Shown: one piece after another, positions 26,789 through 35,184 of the stretch
Layout: each line of letters begins with the position of its first letter
Position numbering within the stretch: the stretch's first letter is position 1
Assembly (NCBI RefSeq): GCF_030812415.1
Contig: NZ_JAUSST010000002.1
Span: 1,054,001 to 1,118,000, forward strand
Source of the DNA: Paenibacillus harenae
GTDB taxonomy: Bacteria; Bacillota; Bacilli; Paenibacillales; Paenibacillaceae
Length of the DNA: 64,000 bases
Direction: 5' to 3'
Translations under genes and position numbers: made by a program
Notes under the pieces: model-generated
What the model saw: only the letters and a program-made list of their open reading frames with translations
Told to the model about the DNA's origin: nothing
Database searches by the model: none

Positions 26789-26807
26789 GTTCATATTCAT
26801 GCCATGC

Positions 26808-26846
26808 AAACAAGCCTTATTCCGTACTCGGAATAGGCTTGTTTGT
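26808..26846. terminator. Terminator after the broken C1q-like copy
   Basis: AAACAAGCC-TATTCCG type arms (one bulge) pair with CGGAAT-GGCTTGTTT around a TACT loop. It is symmetrical and could act both ways. Confidence 0.75.
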
Positions 26847-27052
26847 CGTCTCTATATTTGCTAGCAAGTCCATTTTTAGATTGTATATTTAGCGTGATTA
26901 ATTAAGGAGCAGTTTCAGTATTTCATGCCAAGGCTGTTCTTTGTTTGCGTTCCTTGAGATGGATACTTCAGAATGGCAGCACATGTAGTCGTATAAATAA
27001 ACTGTATTTGACTTTATGGACGGTTTAGTAAATTAAAGAGGTGAACGATAGT

Positions 27053-27145
27053 ATGAGTATAAACTCAAAACGAAATATTGAAGGTAAGGCCGTCACCGCG
27101 AGCGTTCAAACGTTGCGTTCTCGGAGTAGAAGGGTAGAGAAATGA
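27053..27145 (+). CDS. Short basic ORF (30 aa) coupled to the SMR pair
   Basis: ATG at 27053 follows GAGGTGAACGATAGT. The peptide begins M-S-I-N-S-K-R-N-I-E-G and is Arg/Ser-rich at its end. Its stop overlaps the start of the first SMR gene as ATGA. It is either a translational leader or the remnant of a longer upstream gene such as a regulator. Confidence 0.35.
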   Translation: MSINSKRNIEGKAVTASVQTLRSRSRRVEK

Positions 27146-27471
27146 ATGCATTCGTCGTCTTGTCAATTGCAATTATAAGTGAAGTATTCGGCAGCTCGAT
27201 GTTGAAGCTGTCTAACGGATTCAAACGAATTTTCCCGACATTGGGCGTTGCGGCTGGTATGGGGCTTGCTTTCTATTGCTTGTCCATCGCGCTGAAGGCC
27301 ATTCCGCTCGGAACGGCGTATGCGATCTGGTCCGGCGCTGGCACGGCTTTGACGGCACTTGTCGGGATTGTCGTCTATAAGGAAAGAATGAACAAGAAGA
27401 AGATAGCAGGGTTAGTGCTCATTATTGGAGGCGTTGTCCTGCTGAAGCTGGCATCGGGCGGCTCGCACTGA
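27142..27471 (+). CDS. SMR family efflux subunit 1 (EbrA/EmrE-like)
   Basis: A 109-residue membrane protein with four hydrophobic helices. The essential Glu14 sits in S-I-A-I-I-S-E-V-F-G-S-S-M-L-K, and A-I-W-S-G-A-G-T-A-L-T-A is the signature of helix 3. SMR proteins exchange protons for cationic dyes, quaternary ammonium compounds or guanidinium. Its partner lies 29 nt downstream. Paired SMR proteins work as a hetero-oligomer in antiparallel orientation. I see no guanidine riboswitch upstream, so the EbrAB-type drug pair is favoured over the Gdx type. Confidence 0.85.
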   Translation: MNAFVVLSIAIISEVFGSSMLKLSNGFKRIFPTLGVAAGMGLAFYCLSIALKAIPLGTAYAIWSGAGTALTALVGIVVYKERMNKKKIAGLVLIIGGVVLLKLASGGSH

Positions 27472-27500
27472 GCGATACAACTGATTGGAGAGGTTAAGAC

Positions 27501-27851
27501 ATGAAAGGTTATTTTTATCTATCGATTGCTGTCATAAGCGAAATATTCGGGACATCGATGCTCAAGCTGTCGGACAGTTTCACGAGCCTGCTTCCGTCGA
27601 TCGGCGTTATTATCGGGTTCGGCATCTCGTTTTATTGCTTATCCATCGGTTTAAGAACAGTGCCACTAAGCTTGGCTTATGCGATTTGGTCCGGCTTAGG
27701 AACCGCCATTACGGCATTGATCGGAGTGCTTGTATGGGGCGATTCTTTCACCATCGATTCGTTTGGCGCTATTATCCTTATCATTGGGGGTGTTGTTTTG
27801 TTGAATGCATCAAGCGGTCATGGCGAGAATGCGGCAGAACCGTCCAGATAA
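27501..27851 (+). CDS. SMR family efflux subunit 2 (EbrB-like)
   Basis: A 116-residue partner of the preceding SMR protein with the same four-helix plan. Glu14 lies in S-I-A-V-I-S-E-I-F-G-T-S-M-L-K and helix 3 has A-I-W-S-G-L-G-T-A-I-T-A. Its hydrophilic C-terminal tail (G-H-G-E-N-A-A-E-P) is longer than in subunit 1, as in EbrB. RBS AGAGGTTAAGAC precedes the ATG. The two genes share one transcript that ends near the hairpin at 27983-28020. Confidence 0.85.
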   Translation: MKGYFYLSIAVISEIFGTSMLKLSDSFTSLLPSIGVIIGFGISFYCLSIGLRTVPLSLAYAIWSGLGTAITALIGVLVWGDSFTIDSFGAIILIIGGVVLLNASSGHGENAAEPSR

Positions 27852-27982
27852 TCTACCTGCTCAAGCTGTATATACGGACTCAAGCACAAATTTAGACACA
27901 CTAATAGTAAATGTCATTAAACATATCGAATGGCATTTCGTGTACCGAAGAAAACCGATGGAAATAGGATTACAGCATGATC

Positions 27983-28020
27983 AACTCTCGTTCAAGATCG
28001 GAACGGGAGTTAGTTTTTTT
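27983..28020 (+). terminator. Terminator downstream of the SMR pair
   Basis: AACTC-CGTTC arms pair with GAACG-GAGTT around AAGATCG, followed by a run of seven T. Confidence 0.65.
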
Positions 28021-28147
28021 GCGGAGTATTTAATCGGTGACAGGAGTTGACTTCCGTCACTTGCCGCACTACAATCTACGGACGAGTACAATTAGCTACG
28101 GTGGACCGGTTAAACAATATAAGCAGGTTGTAGAAAGGAGCACGCCA

Positions 28148-29050
28148 ATGACGCTGCAGCAGTTGAAATATGTGATCGAGGTCGCCAATCGCGGCTCTAT
28201 CAATGAGGCGGCCAAGCGGCTATTCATCTCCCAGCCCAGTCTGTCGAATGCGATCAAGGATTTGGAGGAAGAGATGCAGATCGCGATCTTCGACCGTTCC
28301 AATAAAGGAATCTCGCTCTCTAAGGATGGAGTCGAGTTTCTAAGCTATGCCAGGCAGGTTGTCGAACAGATGGAGCTGCTTGAGGGGAGATACTTGAACG
28401 CAAAGCCATCTCCGCAGCATTTCTCGGTGTCTACCCAGCATTATGCGTTCGCGGTGAACGCGTTCGTTAGTCTCGTTCGGGAATACGGCCACGAGGAATA
28501 TGAGCTAGCGCTTCGTGAGACGAAGACGTATGAGATTATCGAGGATGTCAAAAGCTTGCGCAGCGAGATCGGCATTCTATATATGAACGAGTTCAACGGA
28601 AAGGTCATTAACAAGCTGCTGGGCAGCGCAAATCTGCATTTTCACAGCTTGTTCACGGCAAAGCCGCATGTATTCATCAGCATTAACAATCCACTGGCAG
28701 GCCAATCGATAGTAACCATCGATCAGCTTCAGCAATACCCGTATTTGTCATTCGACCAGGGCGAGTACAATTCCTTTCATTTTGCCGAGGAGATTCTAAG
28801 TACGCTGTCCCATAAGAAAAGCATCCGGGTCAATGATCGCGCGACGTTGTTCAACTTGTTGATCGGACTGAACGGCTATACGATTTCGACGGGGGTTCTG
28901 AGCGCCGATCTGAATGGCAACGAGATCATTCCGGTACCGCTCGATTGCGAGGAAACGATTAATGTCGGTTGGATCTCTCATAAAAATGTAGCCTTGTCGA
29001 AGCTCGGTACAGCCTACATAGAGGCACTTATGAGAGCGACAGGCCAGTAA
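28148..29050 (+). CDS. LysR-type regulator, probable regulator of metE
   Basis: A 300-residue LysR protein. The start ATG at 28148 lies behind GAAAGGAGCACGCC; a longer frame from 28037 has no such site. The N-terminal HTH reads I-N-E-A-A-K-R-L-F-I-S-Q-P-S-L-S-N-A-I-K-D-L-E; the rest is the periplasmic-binding-like effector domain. It immediately precedes metE, with a strong palindrome between, so its likely role is control of methionine synthesis, as for MetR/MtaR/CmbR regulators. The effector could be homocysteine or O-acetylserine/homoserine, judged only from relatives. Confidence 0.85.
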   Translation: MTLQQLKYVIEVANRGSINEAAKRLFISQPSLSNAIKDLEEEMQIAIFDRSNKGISLSKDGVEFLSYARQVVEQMELLEGRYLNAKPSPQHFSVSTQHYAFAVNAFVSLVREYGHEEYELALRETKTYEIIEDVKSLRSEIGILYMNEFNGKVINKLLGSANLHFHSLFTAKPHVFISINNPLAGQSIVTIDQLQQYPYLSFDQGEYNSFHFAEEILSTLSHKKSIRVNDRATLFNLLIGLNGYTISTGVLSADLNGNEIIPVPLDCEETINVGWISHKNVALSKLGTAYIEALMRATGQ

Positions 29051-29056
29051 GTAATT

Positions 29057-29079
29057 AGCTATAGCCAATGGCTATAGCT
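29057..29079. promoter_or_regulatory. MET-box-like palindrome between lysR and metE
   Basis: AGCTATAGCC and GGCTATAGCT form a perfect 10-bp inverted repeat around AAT. The inner 17 bases (TATAGCC-AAT-GGCTATA) have the same symmetry as the TATAGTT-xxx-AACTATA boxes bound by MetR-type LysR regulators in streptococci. It lies 82 nt before metE and just after the lysR stop. Confidence 0.65.
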
Positions 29080-29160
29080 GGATATAGCATAATACAGTTA
29101 CACTATAACTCAACATCCATGTTATCTTTCTTGTAACAAATGACATAGGAGTGTTGCAAG

Positions 29161-31452
29161 ATGGCGAAGAGCAGTGTACTGGGGTATCCGCGTATCGGCG
29201 CAGACCGTGAATGGAAGAAGGCGCTTGAGGCGTATTGGGCAGGTAAGCTGGAGGAAACGGAGTTTCGGCAGAAGCTGCAGGATATCCGCTTGACTCATTT
29301 GCGCAAGCAGCAGGAGAAAGGGATCGACATCATTCCGGTTAACGATTTCAGCTATTATGACCATATTCTTGATACGGCGGCGATGTTCGGAATCGTTCCG
29401 AAACGATTCTCCTATACAGGCGGAGCAGTGCCGCTGTCGCTCTATTACGGTATTGCCCGCGGAACGAAAGATGCGGCGGCAAGCGAAATGACGAAATGGT
29501 TCAATACGAACTATCACTATATCGTTCCCGAACTGGACGGTGCAACGCCTGCGGTTACGGAGAACAAGCCGCTAATCGCTTATCGCGAAGCGAAAGAGAA
29601 GCTTGGAATCGAAGGCAAGCCGGTCATTGTAGGACCGCTGACATTCCTGAAGCTTTCCAAGGGCTATCAAGCATCGGAGACGGATGCGTGGCTGGGACGA
29701 TTGATCCCGCTCTATGTTCAAATCTTGCAGGAGCTTGAAAGCGAAGGCGTTCAATGGGTGCAGATCGACGAGCCGATCGTCGTAACGAAGCTAAGCGAAG
29801 AAGATTATGGACGGCTTCGGACGATCTATGAGACTTTCGCCGCAGCGGTTCCAAGCCTTAACATTATGCTGCAAACGTATTTCGAATCCGCAGAAAGCTA
29901 CGAGACGATCGTTAAGCTGCCGGTACAAGGCATCGGACTGGACTTCGTACACGGTCAGACTTCGAATCTGGCGTCGATTGCGGCATTGGGTTTCCCGGCT
30001 GACAAAGTTCTCGGAGCAGGGATTATCGACGGCCGGGGTATTTGGAAAGCATCGCTGCAAGAGAAGTTGGGCTTGCTGGAGCAATTGACTAGCTTCGTAA
30101 AGGCAGATCGCTTGATTATTCAGTCGTCTTGCAGCCTCTTGCATGTTCCCGTCACGACGGCTAACGAGTCGAAGCTGCTGCCTGAGCTTAAGGGGGCTCT
30201 GGCATTTGCCGATGAGAAGCTGGACGAGCTTGTCCTATTGACGAAGGCTGTCGTATCCGGTGAAGCTGCCATTGCAGAGGAGCTTAAGCAATGCGATAGC
30301 GCGCTTCAAGCGCTGAGAACGTCAAGCACTCGCAACCGCAGCGATGTTCAACAAGCGGTTGCTGCTCTTAGCGCGCAGCAACCGCGTCGCAGTACAGCAT
30401 TCGAGCAGCGTCATGCTGCCCAGCAGAACAAGTGGGAGCTGCCTATCTTCCCGACAACGACAATCGGCAGCTTCCCTCAATCTGCCGAGGTTCGCAAAGC
30501 CCGCCAGTCATGGCGCAAGGGCGAGTGGAATAACGAGCAATACGAGGGCTTCATCCGCGAGCAGATCGATCTTTGGATCAAGCTGCAGGAAGATATCGGC
30601 ATTGATGTACTCGTGCACGGCGAATTCGAGCGTACGGATATGGTCGAATTCTTCGGCGAGAAGCTTGCCGGCTTCGCGTTCACGCAGTACGGATGGGTGC
30701 AATCGTACGGATCGCGCTGCGTGAAACCGCCTGTTATTTTCGGAGATGTTGCGTTCGAGGAAGCGATGACCGTCGAAGAGACGAAGTACGCCCAGTCGAA
30801 GACCAAGCGTCCGGTGAAAGGGATGCTAACGGGCCCGATTACGATCATGAACTGGTCGTTCGTTCGCGACGACATCGCCCGCGAGCAGATCGCCTACCAA
30901 TTGGCGTACGCGTTAAGACAAGAGGTAGAAGCGCTTGAAGCGGCAGGTATCGGCATGATACAGGTCGACGAGCCGGCCGTTCGCGAAGGATTGCCGCTTA
31001 AGCAAGCAGAGCAAGCAGCCTATCTGGAATGGGCGGTCAAAGCATTCCGCATGACGACTTGCACGGTGCAGGACACAACGCAAATTCATACGCATATGTG
31101 TTATTGCGAATTCCACGACATGATCGATTCAATCGAAGCGATGGATGCCGACGTGATATCGATCGAGACGTCCCGCAGCCATGGCGAGCTAATTCATAGC
31201 TTCGAGTTGAATACGTATAAGCTTGGCATAGGGCTTGGCGTATACGACATTCACAGCCCTCGCGTTCCGCAAGTGGAGGAGATGACGAGCATGATCGATC
31301 GCGCCCTCCGCGTGCTGGATCCGAAGTTGTTCTGGATTAACCCGGACTGCGGTCTTAAGACGCGCGGAACGGAAGAAACGGTCGCTGCGCTGCGCAACAT
31401 GGTTGAAGCGACATTGATCGCTCGCAAAAATTATTCGGTTAACGTCTATTAG
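29161..31452 (+). CDS. metE: Cobalamin-independent methionine synthase
   Basis: A 763-residue enzyme that transfers the methyl group of methyltetrahydrofolate to homocysteine without B12. Two TIM-barrel halves are clear. The zinc ligands are His645, Cys647, Glu669 and Cys730 (in I-H-T-H-M-C-Y-C-E-F, D-V-I-S-I-E-T and N-P-D-C-G-L), exactly the spacing of the E. coli enzyme. The N-terminus S-V-L-G-Y-P-R-I-G is standard. GAGTGTTGCAAG precedes the ATG. No S-box or T-box is visible upstream; regulation by the adjacent LysR is more likely. A strong terminator follows. Confidence 0.97.
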   Translation: MAKSSVLGYPRIGADREWKKALEAYWAGKLEETEFRQKLQDIRLTHLRKQQEKGIDIIPVNDFSYYDHILDTAAMFGIVPKRFSYTGGAVPLSLYYGIARGTKDAAASEMTKWFNTNYHYIVPELDGATPAVTENKPLIAYREAKEKLGIEGKPVIVGPLTFLKLSKGYQASETDAWLGRLIPLYVQILQELESEGVQWVQIDEPIVVTKLSEEDYGRLRTIYETFAAAVPSLNIMLQTYFESAESYETIVKLPVQGIGLDFVHGQTSNLASIAALGFPADKVLGAGIIDGRGIWKASLQEKLGLLEQLTSFVKADRLIIQSSCSLLHVPVTTANESKLLPELKGALAFADEKLDELVLLTKAVVSGEAAIAEELKQCDSALQALRTSSTRNRSDVQQAVAALSAQQPRRSTAFEQRHAAQQNKWELPIFPTTTIGSFPQSAEVRKARQSWRKGEWNNEQYEGFIREQIDLWIKLQEDIGIDVLVHGEFERTDMVEFFGEKLAGFAFTQYGWVQSYGSRCVKPPVIFGDVAFEEAMTVEETKYAQSKTKRPVKGMLTGPITIMNWSFVRDDIAREQIAYQLAYALRQEVEALEAAGIGMIQVDEPAVREGLPLKQAEQAAYLEWAVKAFRMTTCTVQDTTQIHTHMCYCEFHDMIDSIEAMDADVISIETSRSHGELIHSFELNTYKLGIGLGVYDIHSPRVPQVEEMTSMIDRALRVLDPKLFWINPDCGLKTRGTEETVAALRNMVEATLIARKNYSVNVY

Positions 31453-31461
31453 GCTAACGGA

Positions 31462-31495
31462 AGCAACCCGCCCACTTGAGGCGGGTTGCTTTTTT
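31462..31495 (+). terminator. Terminator of metE
   Basis: AGCAACCCGCC and GGCGGGTTGCT pair perfectly around CACTTGA, followed by TTTTTT. Confidence 0.92.
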
Positions 31496-31588
31496 GGTAT
31501 GACCAGAAATGAAGAAAGAATTGTTCCGTATGCATAGTTGGTGAAAAAAGGGAAAACATAAAAAGAAAATATAGAGGGGACTTTTTAT

Positions 31589-32926
31589 GTGGATGTAGTG
31601 GATAAAATCATTAACCGTTTAGGCCAAGATTCCGATTTTTTTCGATATAAAATGATGCTGTCGAACGAACCGGTTTTATTGCTAGGCTACCAGTCGTTCA
31701 TGAGCGTTGCCGAATCGATAAATGAGCTCCATGCGCAGGCGGCAAGAGTTAATCCGAGCGAACATGATGGACACCGTAGTCGTTTAATGGACAGTATCGG
31801 TCAGATCATTGAAGATCCGAGCGAGGATTTAATCGTGTCATTGCTATTGAGAGGACAGCTTGTTATATGGTTCGAATCAGTGGACGCGTTCGTAGATTTC
31901 CACCCGTATTCGAAAGTACTGTCCCGATCGATCGACGCGCCTGTCACAGAGAACGTGCTTCGCGGCTCAATCAGCGCGTTCGTAGAAGATATGGAGACGA
32001 ATATCGGATTGATACGGAAACAAGCAGCCTCAGAAGATTTACGTACGCAGTCGTATGGGTTAGGCCCTGACCGGCAGAAGCAAATCGTTCTTATTTACAT
32101 GCAAAATCTTGTCATTCCGAATCTGCTGGAGTCTATTGTTAAGCGGATTGAATCGAATATCGGCATGAATGTACAGAATCTGCAGCAATTAAGCGCGGTG
32201 CTAGGCTTCAGCAAATGGTCAACCATTACGAAGTTCAATACGACCGAGCTGCCTCAAGAGGTGGAACGGGCGCTGCAGAAGGGGAAGGTCGTTATTCTGC
32301 TTGACCGGTTTCCATTCGCCCTTATTGTACCGAGTCTTCTAACCGATATGTTTGCCGTGGAGAACGATCGCAATTTTTTGATCGTATTCACTTATTTGAC
32401 GCGATTGCTTCGTATTTTAGGTGTCTTGACCAATATCATCATACCTGGCCTATACGTCTCGCTCGTATCTATAAACCCGGATATGCTCCGAATCGAGATT
32501 GCGCTTACGATTGCCAGAAGCCGGATGGATGTTCCTTATCCGTCTTTGGTGGAGACGCTGCTGTTGCTTCTCATATTGGAGCTGATCTTCGAAGCGAGCA
32601 TCCGTCTGCCTCGAAGCATAGGTCCGACGCTCACGATGGTTGGCGGCATCATACTCGGACAGGCTGTCGTCAGCGCCAAGCTGGTTAGCAATTTACTTAT
32701 AATCGTGCTTGCGGCAACGACGATTTCCAGTTCTACCGTCGTAGGCTTTCATAACTCGCTTTCGATTCGTTTATTCAAGTATTTGATTCTGGTTCTATCG
32801 GCATTGTTCGGATTGTACGGACTTGTGGCGGGAATGGTTGTCATATGCGCCTATATGGCAAGCCTTAATTCTTTCGGAATTCCGTATGTGCATATTATGA
32901 AGTCAAGAGGAGATGCCAATGGCTAA
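31589..32926 (+). CDS. Spore germination protein, GerA family (A subunit)
   Basis: A 445-residue germinant receptor A subunit. It starts at GTG behind AGAGGGGAC. The N-terminal hydrophilic half (~1-235) carries typical GerA motifs such as L-L-L-R-G-Q-L-V-I-W-F; the C-terminal half has about five helices and the highly conserved P-F-A-L-I-V-P-S-L, R-L-P-R-S-I-G-P-T-L-T-M-V-G-G and L-G-Q-A-V-V. It is slightly shorter than the usual 480-500 residues. Together with the next two genes it makes a receptor in the spore inner membrane that senses nutrients. Expression in the forespore (sigma-G) is expected from family knowledge. Confidence 0.9.
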   Translation: MDVVDKIINRLGQDSDFFRYKMMLSNEPVLLLGYQSFMSVAESINELHAQAARVNPSEHDGHRSRLMDSIGQIIEDPSEDLIVSLLLRGQLVIWFESVDAFVDFHPYSKVLSRSIDAPVTENVLRGSISAFVEDMETNIGLIRKQAASEDLRTQSYGLGPDRQKQIVLIYMQNLVIPNLLESIVKRIESNIGMNVQNLQQLSAVLGFSKWSTITKFNTTELPQEVERALQKGKVVILLDRFPFALIVPSLLTDMFAVENDRNFLIVFTYLTRLLRILGVLTNIIIPGLYVSLVSINPDMLRIEIALTIARSRMDVPYPSLVETLLLLLILELIFEASIRLPRSIGPTLTMVGGIILGQAVVSAKLVSNLLIIVLAATTISSSTVVGFHNSLSIRLFKYLILVLSALFGLYGLVAGMVVICAYMASLNSFGIPYVHIMKSRGDANG

Positions 32927-34001
32927 AACAACTCAAGTCATATCGGTGTTCTTAATTGGACATATGGGTCTGATCTTCTTCTTCTATCCCGGACAAATCA
33001 TCGAGGGCGTAGAAATCAGCCATTGGGTTCCGATTGTGACCAGTTTCCTTTTCTATTTCGTCATTATTACGGTTTATATGAAAGGATTAAGCTACTTCGA
33101 CAATCTCAACGTCATTCAGATTTTTCAACAAATGGGGAAGCCCGCAGCGATTATCCTGCTGCTTCCGCTTGCCGTATATTTGGTTAGCGTTAGCATAGTC
33201 ACCTTTCGTGCCTATTCGGAGGTCATTAGGATTATCTTTCTGACGAGCACGCCAATCTGGGCAGTCATGCTCCTGCTGATCGCCATTTCGTCCTATATCG
33301 CTTTTCTTGGCTTGGAGGCTATATTCCGGACGTCGGTATTGCTCGTCTTTCTAGGCACGCCGATCGTCTTGTTCATTCTGGCAAGCTCATTTCAAAATGT
33401 GGATTGGCATTACCTGTTTCCGTTATTGGATAAAAAGGTCATCTCGTTCACATTCCTTTTCACGCCGGCGTATATGAACAGTTTGCTCTCTCTCGGTGGA
33501 GGGTTTCTATTTCTGGGCTTCATTCAGCCCTACATCACCTATAAGTCATCGAGCGTGCGCCGCGCTTATTTTATTCTTCTGCCTATGTTACTCATTTCGG
33601 TATATATTCCGATTCTGACATTCGGCCGGAACACGGCGGTACTATTCAGTTTGCCATTTATAGAGACAGCGGAGACGATCGAAATCAACTGGTTGATGTT
33701 TGATCGGATATCGATGTTTTTCATGATTTGCTTAATCTCGTTCGTTATGCTGTTCCTAGCCTTGCTGCTGTGGAAGACGGCTCTCATCATTCGCGTCGCC
33801 GTACCTGTTAAGCAAGGAACGATCCTGCTCCCGCTCACGATCATCATCTTCACGATAAGCAAGCTTATTCCAGACTGGCATACCGTCGAGCGCTTTTTCT
33901 TGATAAATACAATTTTTCGCGTCTATGCGATGCTTATTATTCCCGCCCTAATGCTCATTCTAGGCATTCGTCATTCAAAGAAAGCTGGGGTTAAGACATG
34001 A
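32919..34001 (+). CDS. Spore germination permease, GerB family
   Basis: A 360-residue membrane protein with ten helices, of the APC-type amino-acid permease fold used in GerAB/GerKB. AGAGGAG lies six bases before the ATG at 32919, inside the end of the A-subunit gene; an ATG at 32913 would touch the ribosome binding site. In receptors of this type the B subunit holds the germinant-binding pocket. Overlap at both ends supports a tightly coupled operon. Confidence 0.9.
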   Translation: MAKTTQVISVFLIGHMGLIFFFYPGQIIEGVEISHWVPIVTSFLFYFVIITVYMKGLSYFDNLNVIQIFQQMGKPAAIILLLPLAVYLVSVSIVTFRAYSEVIRIIFLTSTPIWAVMLLLIAISSYIAFLGLEAIFRTSVLLVFLGTPIVLFILASSFQNVDWHYLFPLLDKKVISFTFLFTPAYMNSLLSLGGGFLFLGFIQPYITYKSSSVRRAYFILLPMLLISVYIPILTFGRNTAVLFSLPFIETAETIEINWLMFDRISMFFMICLISFVMLFLALLLWKTALIIRVAVPVKQGTILLPLTIIIFTISKLIPDWHTVERFFLINTIFRVYAMLIIPALMLILGIRHSKKAGVKT

Positions 34002-35077
34002 GCATCATCGGTTTGCGAGTACTGCCAGTAATCGGGATAACCGCTATATTGCTTACACTAACAGGCTGTTGGGACAATAAGGATATTAATCATCGCTCAT
34101 TGCCTATCGTAATGGGGATATCGAAGCTTGACGATCACTATCATATCGTGCTGCAAATCCCCGAGCCCAGCCAACAGCAGGGGACTGAGTTTCGGCTAGT
34201 CAAAGCATCGGGAGCCACGATCAATGAGATCGTCGACCGGATAGGCGCTAACATGGAAACGCAGATGGATCTGCTGCATCTAAAGGTGATCCTGATCGAT
34301 AAAGCATATGCCGAAAGCGGGTTGAACGATGCTATATCGGCCTTTTTGCGATCGCATGATATATCTCCCAAAACAATGGCCGTAATCTGCGATGAGCCGA
34401 TCGATCAGTTTTTCGATAATATTCAACAATACAGCAAAAATAACGGAACGTTGATTCAAGATTTCTTCAGGGCGAACGCTGGCTGGAGTCCGCAAGTGGC
34501 GACCTCCCGAATATGGGAGCTGTTTCGCAGCATTCATTCCTATACGCGTGACGAAGCGATTCCGATCATTAAGTCGGGAAAAGGTACGATCGTAGAGACT
34601 AGAGGAAGCGCCATCATACGAAACGGCAAAATGGTAGGGCGAATGACGCCGGATGAAACGTTGATGACCAACATTTTCAGCGGGATGGATGTGAAGGGCA
34701 AGATCGAGGTCATGAATAGCGCCACGGTCCAGATCGTAAATAACCGTATAACGAACCGCAGTTCGATCGTGGACGGAAGACCGCTGATAAAAAGCAAGAT
34801 TACGCTCAGTGTCGCATTGCTGGAAAAGAAGGGCCAACCGACACAAGACGAGATCAAGAAGGAGCTGCAATTGACGCTGACTGAAAGGTTTAACCATGTT
34901 CTGACGATGATGAAGGAGGAGGAAGCGGATATCCTTGGCCTTGGCCAGCTCTTTCGCAACAAGCTGAGCCGAGATGAGCTCCAAAAGTGGAGAACGAACT
35001 ACTTGCCGAATTTGAAAGCAGAGATTCACTTCGAGGTGTTCATTGAAAACGAAGGCGATCTGAAGATGGATGCTTAG
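33998..35077 (+). CDS. Spore germination lipoprotein, Ger(x)C family
   Basis: A 359-residue lipoprotein, the C subunit of the receptor. The signal ends with lipobox L-T-L-T-G-C-W-D, and the family sequence G-C-W-D-N-K-D-I-N follows directly. The three-domain GerC fold continues to the C-terminal F-N-H-V-L-T-M-M-K-E-E-E region. Lipidation by Lgt is needed for receptor function in Bacillus. Start ATG overlaps the stop of the permease gene by four bases. Confidence 0.93.
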   Translation: MSIIGLRVLPVIGITAILLTLTGCWDNKDINHRSLPIVMGISKLDDHYHIVLQIPEPSQQQGTEFRLVKASGATINEIVDRIGANMETQMDLLHLKVILIDKAYAESGLNDAISAFLRSHDISPKTMAVICDEPIDQFFDNIQQYSKNNGTLIQDFFRANAGWSPQVATSRIWELFRSIHSYTRDEAIPIIKSGKGTIVETRGSAIIRNGKMVGRMTPDETLMTNIFSGMDVKGKIEVMNSATVQIVNNRITNRSSIVDGRPLIKSKITLSVALLEKKGQPTQDEIKKELQLTLTERFNHVLTMMKEEEADILGLGQLFRNKLSRDELQKWRTNYLPNLKAEIHFEVFIENEGDLKMDA

Positions 35078-35137
35078 CGGGGGACGAGTTCAAATGGGGC
35101 GAAATGAGAGGAAAATCGTATCTTTATGCCGCCTATG

Positions 35138-35165
35138 ACGATATAATTAAGCAGCAAAATATCGT
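35138..35165. repeat. Inverted repeat upstream of the MFS gene
   Basis: ACGATAT and ATATCGT, perfect 7-bp arms, enclose 14 bases just before the ribosome binding site of the MFS gene. It may be an operator or a hairpin in the leader. Confidence 0.35.
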
Positions 35166-35184
35166 TTAGAAGGGTGGGTTTCCC

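Noticed and set aside
26850-27141. Guanidine (ykkC-type) riboswitch before the SMR pair
   Set aside because: The conserved ykkC segments (GGGUUCCG-type, ACGGC and the final G-rich stem) are not visible; only a short ORF and a ribosome binding site were found.
27805-28050. An 81-codon frame after the SMR pair
   Set aside because: It starts inside the second SMR gene and runs through the terminator hairpin at 27983-28020; no independent start.
29080-29160. S-box, T-box or cobalamin riboswitch before metE
   Set aside because: Only ~80 bases separate the palindrome from metE, with no room and no conserved core for any of these leaders.
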